Shown here: positions 24,268 through 32,425 of the stretch, one piece after another
How the letters are laid out: each line of letters begins with the position of its first letter
Numbering within the stretch: position 1 is the first letter of the stretch
Origin: Prolixibacteraceae bacterium UBA1413
Lineage (GTDB): Bacteria > Bacteroidota > Bacteroidia > Bacteroidales > Prolixibacteraceae
NCBI GenBank assembly: GCA_002304925.1
Contig: DBPT01000006.1
Location: 124,001 to 188,000, forward strand
Length of the DNA stretch: 64,000 bases
Direction of reading: 5' to 3'
Position numbers and translations under genes: made by a program
The notes under the pieces: generated by a model
The model's input: only the letters and a program-made list of their open reading frames with translations
Told to the model about the DNA's origin: nothing
Database searches by the model: none

Positions 24268-26490
24268 TTAGTATTTATCATTTTGCTTCAGGTTCAGGTT
24301 AGCCGCCACATCGGAGGCAGCCAGCGGAAAGAGGTTGAATTTTTCATCTACGGCGGTCCCATCTTTCACTCCGCCTTTCCAGGCCCAGAGGTAGCTGTTG
24401 CCGGTGAATTTTCCGAAACGGATAAGGTCGCTGCGGCGGTGGCACTCCCAGTAAAGTTCCCTGGCGCGTTCGTCGAGGATAAAGTCGAGGTTGAGGTCAC
24501 CCGAACCGATATGGCCTTTCACATCCTTGTAAGCCCTTTCCCTGACGGCATTCACATACTGGAGGGCCGTTGCCGCCGATCCGCCGGAGCCGCCGCGAAG
24601 CACCGCTTCGGCATACATCAGGTAAGCATCGGCCAGACGGAAGACGGGGAAGTCGGTATCCACGAAATCTTTCGCCGAACCATTCTGTCCCTTAGAAGTC
24701 AGATTACTCCATTTGGTGATGGCATACCCCTTGGTGAATTCGAAGAGGTCATCGACTTCAAGGGTCTGCCCATCAGTGAAGAACATTGCCCGGTTATCGG
24801 AAGCATACTTCTCAATGGTATAGGTATAATCGGGCATCCCCAGCTTCAGTTTGATTTCATATTTTCCGGGAGAGGCCACTGCAATGTTATCACCGCCATA
24901 TTCCAGGATACCGTCGACACCCGTATCTCCCAGATTGATATCCCAGCCGTCGTTGGCCCTGAATTTGATATCACCGGCACCCAGTTCCACGATGAGTTTC
25001 CACATCCTGGTCACCGGATCGAATTCCATGTTGGTATCGTTATCCCATCCACCCGGAGTGGCGGAACCAATCAGGCCCCAGTCGGTCTTCACCAGCGAAT
25101 AGGTCATAGTGTTCAAGTCAACGTTGATTCTATAATAGCCAGCTGTAGCCGTCAGGTTAGCGCCATCGCGTTCCAGGGTTCCATCTGCCCCGTTGTCACC
25201 CCAGTTGACATCCCAGTTCGGCCCGGCCGTGAATTTGAATTGGGCATCGGCGGCAAAGTAGATGTATCCTTCGTATTTGTCGTCGGAACTGACGGAAGCC
25301 AGCTGCGGGGCATCGCCCGGGCTCCAGTCGCCGCCACTGTATCCGCTGCCCGACTGGTAACTGCCGGGAACATAAATCACCGGGTAAGCCATCGCCTTCT
25401 TAAGCGGTATCCGGGCATTTTTCAACATTTCCAGGTTATAGAATTTGCCCACGAACTGTTTGGTGGTGCGCAAACCTCCCCAACCGCCGTCAATGCCGAA
25501 AGCTGCCGGATCCATTTTACCGCCGACGGCGGCCTTGATAATGAAGGTGGTCCCGCCATAGGTCTTCGCATTCATCCCGTCGAAGGCAATCGGGAAGATG
25601 ACTTCTCCGGAGGTGTGGTTATCGGCCATGAAGTTATGGGCATACTCGGGTTCCAGGGTGTATCCGGCGCCGATCACCTTGTTCAGGTAAGTGATGGCTT
25701 CGGTATATTTCCCGGTTCCGGTATAAACCTCGGCATTCAGGTAAAGCTTGGCCAGCAACATCCAGGCCGCAGCCTGGTCAGCATGGCCGTATTCGCTTTT
25801 CGGAGGAAGCAATTTCCCTTCGATATCCTTGAGTTCGCTTTCCAGATAGGTAAAAAGCTTCGCACGGCTGATTTGCTCGGGGAAGAAGGAACCCACGCCA
25901 TCTTCTTCAGTGACGAAAGGTACGTTTCCGAAGAGGTCGATGGCGTGGTAGTAGCTAAGAGCGCGCAGGAAGCGGGCTTCAGCACGGTACGTCTCGATCT
26001 TGTTGCGGATATCCCCCGTGATGTTTCTCTCGTCGAGTTTGGCAGGAGTGGTCTCACGGATGAATTCGTTACATGCCGACACCTGGTAGAATACACGGTA
26101 ATAGAAGGTGCTGATGAAACCGTCAGAGGCCGTCCAGTCCACATCGTGCAAATCACGCAGGGTGGCGTCGTTCCACCCGATCAGGGCTTCGTCTGTGGGG
26201 AGTTCCTGAAGGTAGAAATAGCCGCGGAGGTACTGGCCGAAACCTTCGTCCATGCCGCTGATATCACCCCTGCCGGCTGGTCCCTGCTGACCGCTCAGCG
26301 AAAGCCCCGCATACAGCTTGGCCAGTACGTTGATATAATTCTTAGGATTCTCATAAACACTCGCCGAAGTCACTTCGTCTTTATCAAGAGGCAGGGTGTC
26401 AAGGTCTCCTATACAGCCCGAAAGGGCGATGGTCATCGCCGCAAAGGCTATCAACAGATATTTTAAACTATTCTTTATCATGTTGTTCAC
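24268..26490 (-). CDS. SusD-like starch-binding lipoprotein with two inserted SusE/F-type sandwich modules
   Basis: This RagB/SusD lipoprotein has a lipobox at ALSGC (Cys26). The N-terminal tetratricopeptide part (about 60-280, ETYRAEARFLRALSYYHAIDLFGNVPFV) and the C-terminal part (about 605-740, FPVFRLADAYLMYAEAVLRGG ... ILDERARELYWECHRRSDLIRFGKF) are classic. At 740 residues it is about 180 longer than ordinary members. The excess lies at about 366-562 as two related modules: 367-468 with FKFTAGPNWDVNWGDNGADG, and 469-562 with IKFRANDGWDINLGDTGVDG. Both are of the SusE/F beta-sandwich type. It would cap the SusC pore while adding starch-binding sites. It is third in the susC-susD-susE order, 10 bp after susC. 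Confidence 0.94.
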   Translation of the reverse strand: MNNMIKNSLKYLLIAFAAMTIALSGCIGDLDTLPLDKDEVTSASVYENPKNYINVLAKLYAGLSLSGQQGPAGRGDISGMDEGFGQYLRGYFYLQELPTDEALIGWNDATLRDLHDVDWTASDGFISTFYYRVFYQVSACNEFIRETTPAKLDERNITGDIRNKIETYRAEARFLRALSYYHAIDLFGNVPFVTEEDGVGSFFPEQISRAKLFTYLESELKDIEGKLLPPKSEYGHADQAAAWMLLAKLYLNAEVYTGTGKYTEAITYLNKVIGAGYTLEPEYAHNFMADNHTSGEVIFPIAFDGMNAKTYGGTTFIIKAAVGGKMDPAAFGIDGGWGGLRTTKQFVGKFYNLEMLKNARIPLKKAMAYPVIYVPGSYQSGSGYSGGDWSPGDAPQLASVSSDDKYEGYIYFAADAQFKFTAGPNWDVNWGDNGADGTLERDGANLTATAGYYRINVDLNTMTYSLVKTDWGLIGSATPGGWDNDTNMEFDPVTRMWKLIVELGAGDIKFRANDGWDINLGDTGVDGILEYGGDNIAVASPGKYEIKLKLGMPDYTYTIEKYASDNRAMFFTDGQTLEVDDLFEFTKGYAITKWSNLTSKGQNGSAKDFVDTDFPVFRLADAYLMYAEAVLRGGSGGSAATALQYVNAVRERAYKDVKGHIGSGDLNLDFILDERARELYWECHRRSDLIRFGKFTGNSYLWAWKGGVKDGTAVDEKFNLFPLAASDVAANLNLKQNDKY

Positions 26491-26500
26491 TGTTTAACTG

Positions 26501-29467
26501 TTAAAAATCAATATTGACACCGAAGACATAGGTCCTGGGGCGGGGATAAAGGTTGTTGTCAATTCCACTGCTGATTTCGGGATCAAGGCCTTCATAGCGG
26601 GTGAAGGTAGCCACATTCTGCAGGGTGCCATAAAGCCTGACATTGAGTTTTTCCTTCAGGAAATTGGTGAAGGTGTATCCCAGCGCCATGTTGTCGATCT
26701 TGAAAAATGAAGCGTTGGTCACGTAATAGTCGCTGAAATAGCGGGGGTTCTCAAAGCTCGTGGCATAGACATTGTAATTGAGGTTGTTGGTGAAACCCGC
26801 CGAATTGTAAAGGTTGTTGTAGGTGGCACCCCCCGACCAAACGTTATTGTACATGTAGTTTCCGATGTAAGACCTTCCCGAGGCATAGAAGTCCCAGTTT
26901 TTCCAGGTCATTTTGGTGGTGACCCCCAGAATGACATCGGGTGCAGCCTTTTTGTACCTGTAAAGGTCATCTTCGGAGATGATGCCGTCTTTGCTGCGGT
27001 CGACAAAGACATTTTCGATGGGACGGCCTAAGCTGTTGTATACCTGCTCATAAACGAAGAAGGAGTTGGCCGGAAATCCCACACTGTGGATCTGGATGTT
27101 GTTGCCCACACCCCCTGAAATTCCTCCGGTTTCCACGCCCAGGTAATTGGGATCGTCGGTGGCCGTCAGTTTGGTGATCTCATTCTTGTTGTAGGAGGCG
27201 TTTAGGCCGAGGTCCCAGGTGAAATCGGTGGTTTTCACCGGAATGGCATTGACTGAAAATTCCACCCCGCGGTTTTCAAGGTTACCCACATTGGTAAGGA
27301 GGTAATTGCTGAGATTGGTCCCGGCAGGCACCGGAATAAAGTTGATCAGGTCGTTGGTGACCCGTTTGTAAAGATCGAGGGTTCCGGTGATCCTGTCTTT
27401 GAGGAATCCGTAATCGAGGCCGATGTTATAGGTAACCGTCTCCTCCCATTTGATATTGGCGTCATACCCTTCAGCCCGGAGCGTAGGATACCAGGTGTTT
27501 CCGAAGAGATATTGGGCGTTGGGATCGCCCATGCTGTAACGGGCCAGATAAGGATAGTCATTGCTGGTGATGTTCTGCTGACCGGTGACCCCGTAACCCA
27601 AACGAAGCTTCAGTTCCGATATCGCATCAGAATCTTTCAGGAACCCCTCTTCTTTGATGCGCCATGCCAGGGCATAGGAGGGGAACAGACCCCAGCGGGT
27701 ATCGGGAGAGAAACGGCTTGACCCGTCGTAACGGAGGGTGGCCGTGGCCATGAAACGGTCGAGAAAGATATAGTTCAGCCTGCCGAAGAAGGAGACCAGG
27801 TAATTCTCGGTTTCGTAGTCAGTATCCTGGTAGGTGTAACTCTTTTTATAGTTCTGCTCCAGGAAGGTGCCGGCTCTCCAGAAGTGCTGCCAGGAATAAC
27901 CGGCCATGGCATCGACGCGGCTGTGGATACTTTCGAAGTTCTTCACGTAGTTGAGGTAGAAATCGAGCAGGGTATTCAGCTTGTCCTGAGTGTATACGTT
28001 GTTTCGACCGCCGCCCCTGGCAGCGTCAAAATCGCCTGGGTGGGTTTCTGGCCGGATGGTGGTTCCGTCACTGTTGGAGATGTCATACCCAAGGTTGAGG
28101 TTAGCGCGAAGGTCTTTCAAGAAATGGAAGCGGTAGTCGAACTGGACATTTCCGAGGCTGCGGAGTACCGATGACTGGTCGTCGTTCAGCATCAGCCGGG
28201 CCACCGGGTTGATGGGGGCGATATCCACGGGGTCCCCGTTGGGCTGCGTCCAGGTGAAGTATCCGGCATATTTTGCATTGCCATCTTTCACCGGCTGGGT
28301 GGGATCAAAACCTACGGCTCCCCCGATAGCTCCCTGGTCGGCAAAAGTATTTTCGATCATCATCCCTTTGAGGTTTACGTTGATTTTCAGATGATCATCC
28401 AAAAGGGAAGGAGTAAGCGCTATGGCAGCTGTCAGACGGTTCAGCCCGTCGGTGAGGAGGATCCCCTCTTCATCGGAATAGCCGACGGAAACCCTGAAGG
28501 GAACGGAATAGGCATTTCCGGTGACACTCAGGTTGTGGTCATGGGTGATCGCGGTCTGGTAGATTTCATCCTGCCATTCGGTCTGGGCATCTCCCAACAG
28601 AGCCTTGGCATTTTCATTGGAAGCATATCTCTTTCTGAAAAGGTCCCCGAATTGATCGGCCGAAAGCACATCCACCGTTTCCGTTTTGTTTGCTACCGAG
28701 ACAAAACCGTTGTAGTTTATTTTCAAAGGTCTTCCCTTCTTTCCCGTCTTGGTGGTGATGATGATCACCCCGTTGGAAGCCCGCGATCCGTAGATGGCCG
28801 TGGCGGAAGCATCTTTGAGAACTGTAAAGGTCTCGATGTCGGTCGGATGAATGGTACTCAAAGGGTTACGCATCCCCGAAATTCCGTCGTTATCGACCGG
28901 CACGCCGTCGATAACGAACAAGGGATCGTTGCTGGCCGAAAGGGAGGACCCCCCGCGGATGCGGATGGTAGCCCCTTCGCCGGGAGCACCCCCGCCGTTG
29001 GTGATCTGGACCCCGGCAATCTTCCCGGAAACAAGCTCCTGCGGTGAGGTAATAGCACCCCGGTTGAAATCATCGGTGGAGACCGCCTGTACCGATCCGG
29101 TGGCATCCTCCTTCTTGGTGGTACCATATCCGATGACCAGCACCTCCCCGAGCGCCTCAGTAGACATTTCCAGCGAAATGTTGATCACATTCTGATTCCC
29201 GATCAACACCCGCTGGGATTCAAAACCTATGAAAGAGAAAGAGACCGTCTGACCGGCATCCACTTTTAGCGAATAATCGCCGTCAAAATTGGTGATCGTC
29301 CCCACCGTGGTGCCAACAACAACTACAGTCACACCAGGCAACGGTTCACCATTCGATGCATCGGTCACCTTGCCGCTGATTGTCTTTTGCTGTGCATACC
29401 CCGCTATGGTCAATAGCAGAAAAGCAAGCATCCAGAACAATTTCAGATTTTTTCGAATCATCATCAT
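26501..29467 (-). CDS. SusC-like TonB-dependent outer membrane transporter
   Basis: This 988-residue outer membrane pore imports starch oligosaccharides and is energised by TonB. It has a signal peptide (about 1-25, ending IAGYAQ), then a CarboxypepD_reg_2 domain (about 29-103, ISGKVTDASNGEPLPGVTVVV). A SusC-type TonB-box-like stretch, LGEVLVIGYGTTKKEDATGSV, precedes the plug (VIDGVPVDN, IETFTVLKDASATAIYGSRASNGVIIITT), and a beta-barrel ends in VNIDF. It is the first gene of the susCDE operon, divergent from the LacI regulator. The leader contains a promoter and a LacI-type operator. Three successive ATG codons make the exact start ambiguous by two residues. Confidence 0.96.
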   Translation of the reverse strand: MMMIRKNLKLFWMLAFLLLTIAGYAQQKTISGKVTDASNGEPLPGVTVVVVGTTVGTITNFDGDYSLKVDAGQTVSFSFIGFESQRVLIGNQNVINISLEMSTEALGEVLVIGYGTTKKEDATGSVQAVSTDDFNRGAITSPQELVSGKIAGVQITNGGGAPGEGATIRIRGGSSLSASNDPLFVIDGVPVDNDGISGMRNPLSTIHPTDIETFTVLKDASATAIYGSRASNGVIIITTKTGKKGRPLKINYNGFVSVANKTETVDVLSADQFGDLFRKRYASNENAKALLGDAQTEWQDEIYQTAITHDHNLSVTGNAYSVPFRVSVGYSDEEGILLTDGLNRLTAAIALTPSLLDDHLKINVNLKGMMIENTFADQGAIGGAVGFDPTQPVKDGNAKYAGYFTWTQPNGDPVDIAPINPVARLMLNDDQSSVLRSLGNVQFDYRFHFLKDLRANLNLGYDISNSDGTTIRPETHPGDFDAARGGGRNNVYTQDKLNTLLDFYLNYVKNFESIHSRVDAMAGYSWQHFWRAGTFLEQNYKKSYTYQDTDYETENYLVSFFGRLNYIFLDRFMATATLRYDGSSRFSPDTRWGLFPSYALAWRIKEEGFLKDSDAISELKLRLGYGVTGQQNITSNDYPYLARYSMGDPNAQYLFGNTWYPTLRAEGYDANIKWEETVTYNIGLDYGFLKDRITGTLDLYKRVTNDLINFIPVPAGTNLSNYLLTNVGNLENRGVEFSVNAIPVKTTDFTWDLGLNASYNKNEITKLTATDDPNYLGVETGGISGGVGNNIQIHSVGFPANSFFVYEQVYNSLGRPIENVFVDRSKDGIISEDDLYRYKKAAPDVILGVTTKMTWKNWDFYASGRSYIGNYMYNNVWSGGATYNNLYNSAGFTNNLNYNVYATSFENPRYFSDYYVTNASFFKIDNMALGYTFTNFLKEKLNVRLYGTLQNVATFTRYEGLDPEISSGIDNNLYPRPRTYVFGVNIDF

Positions 29468-29560
29468 TTGTAAGTTAATTAGATTATTAAATTCTCAATC
29501 GCATATAACATATTGTCAATTTTTCCACATTCAATGAAGGATTACCGGGGAAAATTTTGT

Positions 29561-29593
29561 CAAAATTAACTTTTAATTCAATACTTTACCCAA
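29561..29593 (-). promoter_or_regulatory. Predicted susC promoter
   Basis: On the minus strand a TTG (29591-29593) is followed after 22 bp by TAATTTTG (29561-29568), a perfect TAnnTTTG -7. The predicted start near 29554 leaves a leader of about 85 nt before the susC ATG. The LacI-type operator lies immediately upstream of the -33 position. Confidence 0.55.
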
Positions 29594-29614
29594 CAGATAT
29601 ATGAAATATGTATT

Positions 29615-29639
29615 GCAAACGATTGCGGTGTCGATTGCG
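29615..29639. promoter_or_regulatory. LacI-family operator plus repeated half-site
   Basis: GCAAACGATTGC (29615-29626) matches the LacI/PurR-family operator form GCAAnCGnTTGC with the central CG. The half-site CGATTGCG occurs at 29620-29627 and again at 29632-29639, a direct repeat with 12-bp period. The site lies between the divergent susC and lacI promoters, so one regulator could control both arms. Confidence 0.65.
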
Positions 29640-29694
29640 AAGAATATGTTTTACAACAGGTGGGGAGAGGTGGGGTCCAGGCAGATCTCCCTCC

Positions 29695-29722
29695 TTTGAT
29701 AAATCGTGCCGGTTTATATTTG
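29695..29722 (+). promoter_or_regulatory. Predicted promoter of the lacI-transporter-GH13 arm
   Basis: TTTG (29695-29698) and a perfect TATATTTG (29715-29722) are separated by 16 bp, shorter than the usual 19-21 bp. The ATG of the regulator follows 48 bp later. Confidence 0.5.
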
Positions 29723-29769
29723 CACAAATCGTAATTTTTCTATTTTTATGGGATTAAGAATGATCGGGA

Positions 29770-30828
29770 ATGATAAAGGGCGGACAGGTCACCATAAAAG
29801 ATATGGCAAGGATTCTGGGGGTTGCACCCTCCACAGTTTCAAGGGCTTTGCAGGGTCATCCCGACATCAGTGCGGAGACCCGGCGACTGGTGAACGAACT
29901 GGCAGTCCGGCTGAAATACCAGCCCAATGTCGTTGCCCAGGGGTTGAAATTCCGCCGTTCCAACACCATCGGGGTGATCATTCCGGAAATCGTCCACTAC
30001 TTTTTCTCGCAGGTGATCAGCGGCATCGAGGAAGTGGCTTACAAGGCAGGCTATACGGTGATCTTCTGCCAGTCGAACGAGCGATACGACAGGGAGGTCA
30101 ATAATGTGAAGACCCTGATCGCACATCGCGTGGACGGCATTCTGGTTTCCGTATCCAAAGAAACCCGTGATTTTCAGCATCTTGCCGACATTCTTGAAAA
30201 TCAAATCCCGCTGGTCTTTTTTGACCGGGCCGCACCCGGGATCACCGCTGACATGGTGGTCACCAACGACCGGGAGGCAGCCTGCATGGCGACCCTTCAT
30301 CTGGCCGGCCAAGGGAAGAAAAGGATTGCTCATTTCGCGGCTCCCCAGAACCTGTTCATCGGCATGGAAAGGAAAGCGGGATACCTCGACGGGCTGGTCC
30401 TGGCAGGGTTAACCCCCGATCCCGCTTTGTGTGTTGAAGCTGACTCCTTTGAAAAGGCATGTCATGAAATTAGCAGGATGAAGGCCTCCGGCACATTCCC
30501 CGACGCCATTTTCGGTGCCAATGATCTCACCGCCATCGGGGCCATGAAATCCCTGCTGAGAGAGGGATTCCGTATCCCTGAAGAGGTTGCCGTGACCGGA
30601 TTTTCAGACAGCCGTTTTGCGGAAATTGCGGAACCTTCCCTGACCTCGGTCGACCAGCACGGATTCGAGATGGGTACCCTGGCCACCCAAACCCTCCTGA
30701 AAAGGATTGAATCGGCCGATCGGGAATACCCCTGTGATACCATCATCGTGAAGGCTGACCTGATCATCCGCAATTCATCGGTCTGCTCAAAAGGAGTGGA
30801 GCCTGGCGCCGGCCATCAGGCCTGCTGA
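29770..30828 (+). CDS. LacI-family transcriptional regulator of the starch locus
   Basis: This DNA-binding regulator has 352 residues. The N-terminal helix-turn-helix (about 8-28, TIKDMARILGVAPSTVSRAL) is followed by the LacI hinge-like segment QPNVVAQGLK and a periplasmic-binding-type sugar-sensing core (NTIGVIIPEIVHYFF ... IFGANDLTAIGAMKSLL). It replaces the SusR-type membrane regulator known from Bacteroides thetaiotaomicron. It lies divergent to susC and 36 bp before the transporter gene. A consensus operator is in its own promoter region, so autoregulation and repression or activation of both arms is likely. The inducer, probably maltose or a maltodextrin, is inferred from context only. 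Confidence 0.92.
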   Translation: MIKGGQVTIKDMARILGVAPSTVSRALQGHPDISAETRRLVNELAVRLKYQPNVVAQGLKFRRSNTIGVIIPEIVHYFFSQVISGIEEVAYKAGYTVIFCQSNERYDREVNNVKTLIAHRVDGILVSVSKETRDFQHLADILENQIPLVFFDRAAPGITADMVVTNDREAACMATLHLAGQGKKRIAHFAAPQNLFIGMERKAGYLDGLVLAGLTPDPALCVEADSFEKACHEISRMKASGTFPDAIFGANDLTAIGAMKSLLREGFRIPEEVAVTGFSDSRFAEIAEPSLTSVDQHGFEMGTLATQTLLKRIESADREYPCDTIIVKADLIIRNSSVCSKGVEPGAGHQAC

Positions 30829-30864
30829 ACAACCGATTGTATCAAATCAAAATAGGTTCAACCA

Positions 30865-32406
30865 ATGCATAATTCGACAATGAAAAAGAAACCTCATCTC
30901 TCTTTTTGGCAGATCTGGAACATGAGTTTCGGCTTTCTGGGAATTCAGTTTGGATTTGCGCTTCAGAACGCCAATGTTTCCAGGATTTTTGAAACGCTGG
31001 GGGCGAAGGTGGATGAAATTCCCATCCTGTGGATCGCCGCGCCGGTGACCGGACTGATCATTCAGCCGATCATCGGGCATATGAGCGACAACACCTGGAA
31101 CAGGTTTGGCAGGCGCCGCCCATACTTCATGGTGGGTGCTGTTCTGGCATCCCTGGCATTGATTTTAATGCCCAATTCCCCTACCCTGTGGATTGCAGCG
31201 GGGATGCTCTGGATCATGGACGCCTCCATCAACATCTCCATGGAACCCTTCCGCGCTTTTGTCGGCGACATGCTGCCTTCGGAACAGCGAACCAAAGGAT
31301 TCGCCATGCAGAGCTTTTTCATCGGAACAGGCGCCGTCGTGGCATCCGCCCTTCCTTACATCCTGACCAACTGGTTTGGCATCGCCAATACCGCTCCTGA
31401 AGGAAAAATCCCTCCGTCGGTGCGATACTCCTTTTACCTTGGCGCTTTCGCATTTTTCTCAGCCGTGTTGTGGACAGTGATCCGGACTAAGGAATACAGT
31501 CCTGAAGAACTGCGAGAGCATGCCGCAGCAGAAGGCCATGTGCCCGTCGAAGCCCATGCCGATGAAATCACTGATCCTTCCGGGACCTCCCGGATTTTCC
31601 TGAACCGAAGCATCATCTGGATCCTTGCAGGAATCGTCATCTCCGTCCTGATTTACCATTTCCATCTTCATCCCGAACTCTACATCTTTTCAGCAGGTAT
31701 CGCCTTTTTCGGAATCATGTCCTTGATCGCCGGCACACTCATCAAAAAGGGGAATACCCGCAATGGGATTGCCGTGGTGATGTACGACATGTTCATGATG
31801 CCCAAAACCATGAAACAACTGGCCGTGGTTCAGTTTTTCACCTGGTTCGCCCTGTTTGCCATGTGGATTTACACCACGCCGGCAGTTACCAAACATATCT
31901 ACGGAACATCCGATCCCACGTCGGAACTCTTTAACAAAGGCGCCGACTGGGTTGGCATCTGTTTCGCCCTTTACAACGGATTCGCCGCCCTCATGGCTTT
32001 TTTGCTTCCCGTCATTGCCCGGCGGACCTCCCGGAAATTCACCCACATGGTTTCCCTGGTAGCAGGCGGACTGGGCCTGATCTCCATCTATTTCATCAGG
32101 GATCCCAACCTGCTCCTGCTTTCCATGGTTGGCGTCGGACTGGCGTGGGCCAGCATTCTCTCCATGCCCTATGCCATTCTCACCGGATCACTCCCTGCCC
32201 ATAAGATGGGTACCTACATGGGCATTTTCAACTTCTTCATCGTCATACCCCAGATCTTGGCTGCCAGCATCCTAGGATTCTTCACCCGCGACCTTTTCGG
32301 AGGTGAAGCCATCTACTCCATCATCCTGGGTGGAATTTCCATGTTCGTAGCTGCCACAATGGTGATGTTCGTCAATGACGTTGACGCTAAAAAAGTGCGT
32401 AATTAA
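30865..32406 (+). CDS. SLC45-type MFS sugar transporter
   Basis: This inner membrane carrier has 513 residues and 12 predicted helices. The N-terminal half has the typical MGSDNTW-like loop (IIGHMSDNTWNRFGRRRPYFMVGA) and a second region with FRAFVGDMLPSEQRTKGFAMQSFFIGTGAVVAS, both marks of the sucrose/maltose SLC45/GPH-like branch. It most likely imports maltose, glucose or short maltodextrins released by the periplasmic GH13. It lies 36 bp after lacI, and its stop is 19 bp before the GH13 start, so the three genes form one transcript. The first ATG is used; another at 30880 would also keep the helices. Confidence 0.9.
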   Translation: MHNSTMKKKPHLSFWQIWNMSFGFLGIQFGFALQNANVSRIFETLGAKVDEIPILWIAAPVTGLIIQPIIGHMSDNTWNRFGRRRPYFMVGAVLASLALILMPNSPTLWIAAGMLWIMDASINISMEPFRAFVGDMLPSEQRTKGFAMQSFFIGTGAVVASALPYILTNWFGIANTAPEGKIPPSVRYSFYLGAFAFFSAVLWTVIRTKEYSPEELREHAAAEGHVPVEAHADEITDPSGTSRIFLNRSIIWILAGIVISVLIYHFHLHPELYIFSAGIAFFGIMSLIAGTLIKKGNTRNGIAVVMYDMFMMPKTMKQLAVVQFFTWFALFAMWIYTTPAVTKHIYGTSDPTSELFNKGADWVGICFALYNGFAALMAFLLPVIARRTSRKFTHMVSLVAGGLGLISIYFIRDPNLLLLSMVGVGLAWASILSMPYAILTGSLPAHKMGTYMGIFNFFIVIPQILAASILGFFTRDLFGGEAIYSIILGGISMFVAATMVMFVNDVDAKKVRN

Positions 32407-32425
32407 CAAATCAACCCTTCACAAT

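Noticed and set aside
24283..26466. A 727-codon open frame on the plus strand, antisense to susD over nearly its whole length
   Set aside because: It has no recognisable domains or signal peptide, and its sequence is typical of the complement of a high-quality coding frame; susD on the minus strand is unmistakable.
32375..32425. Upstream start for the SusA-like GH13 inside the transporter gene
   Set aside because: The in-frame ATG at 32426 begins a clear signal peptide; the longer form would not be exported properly.
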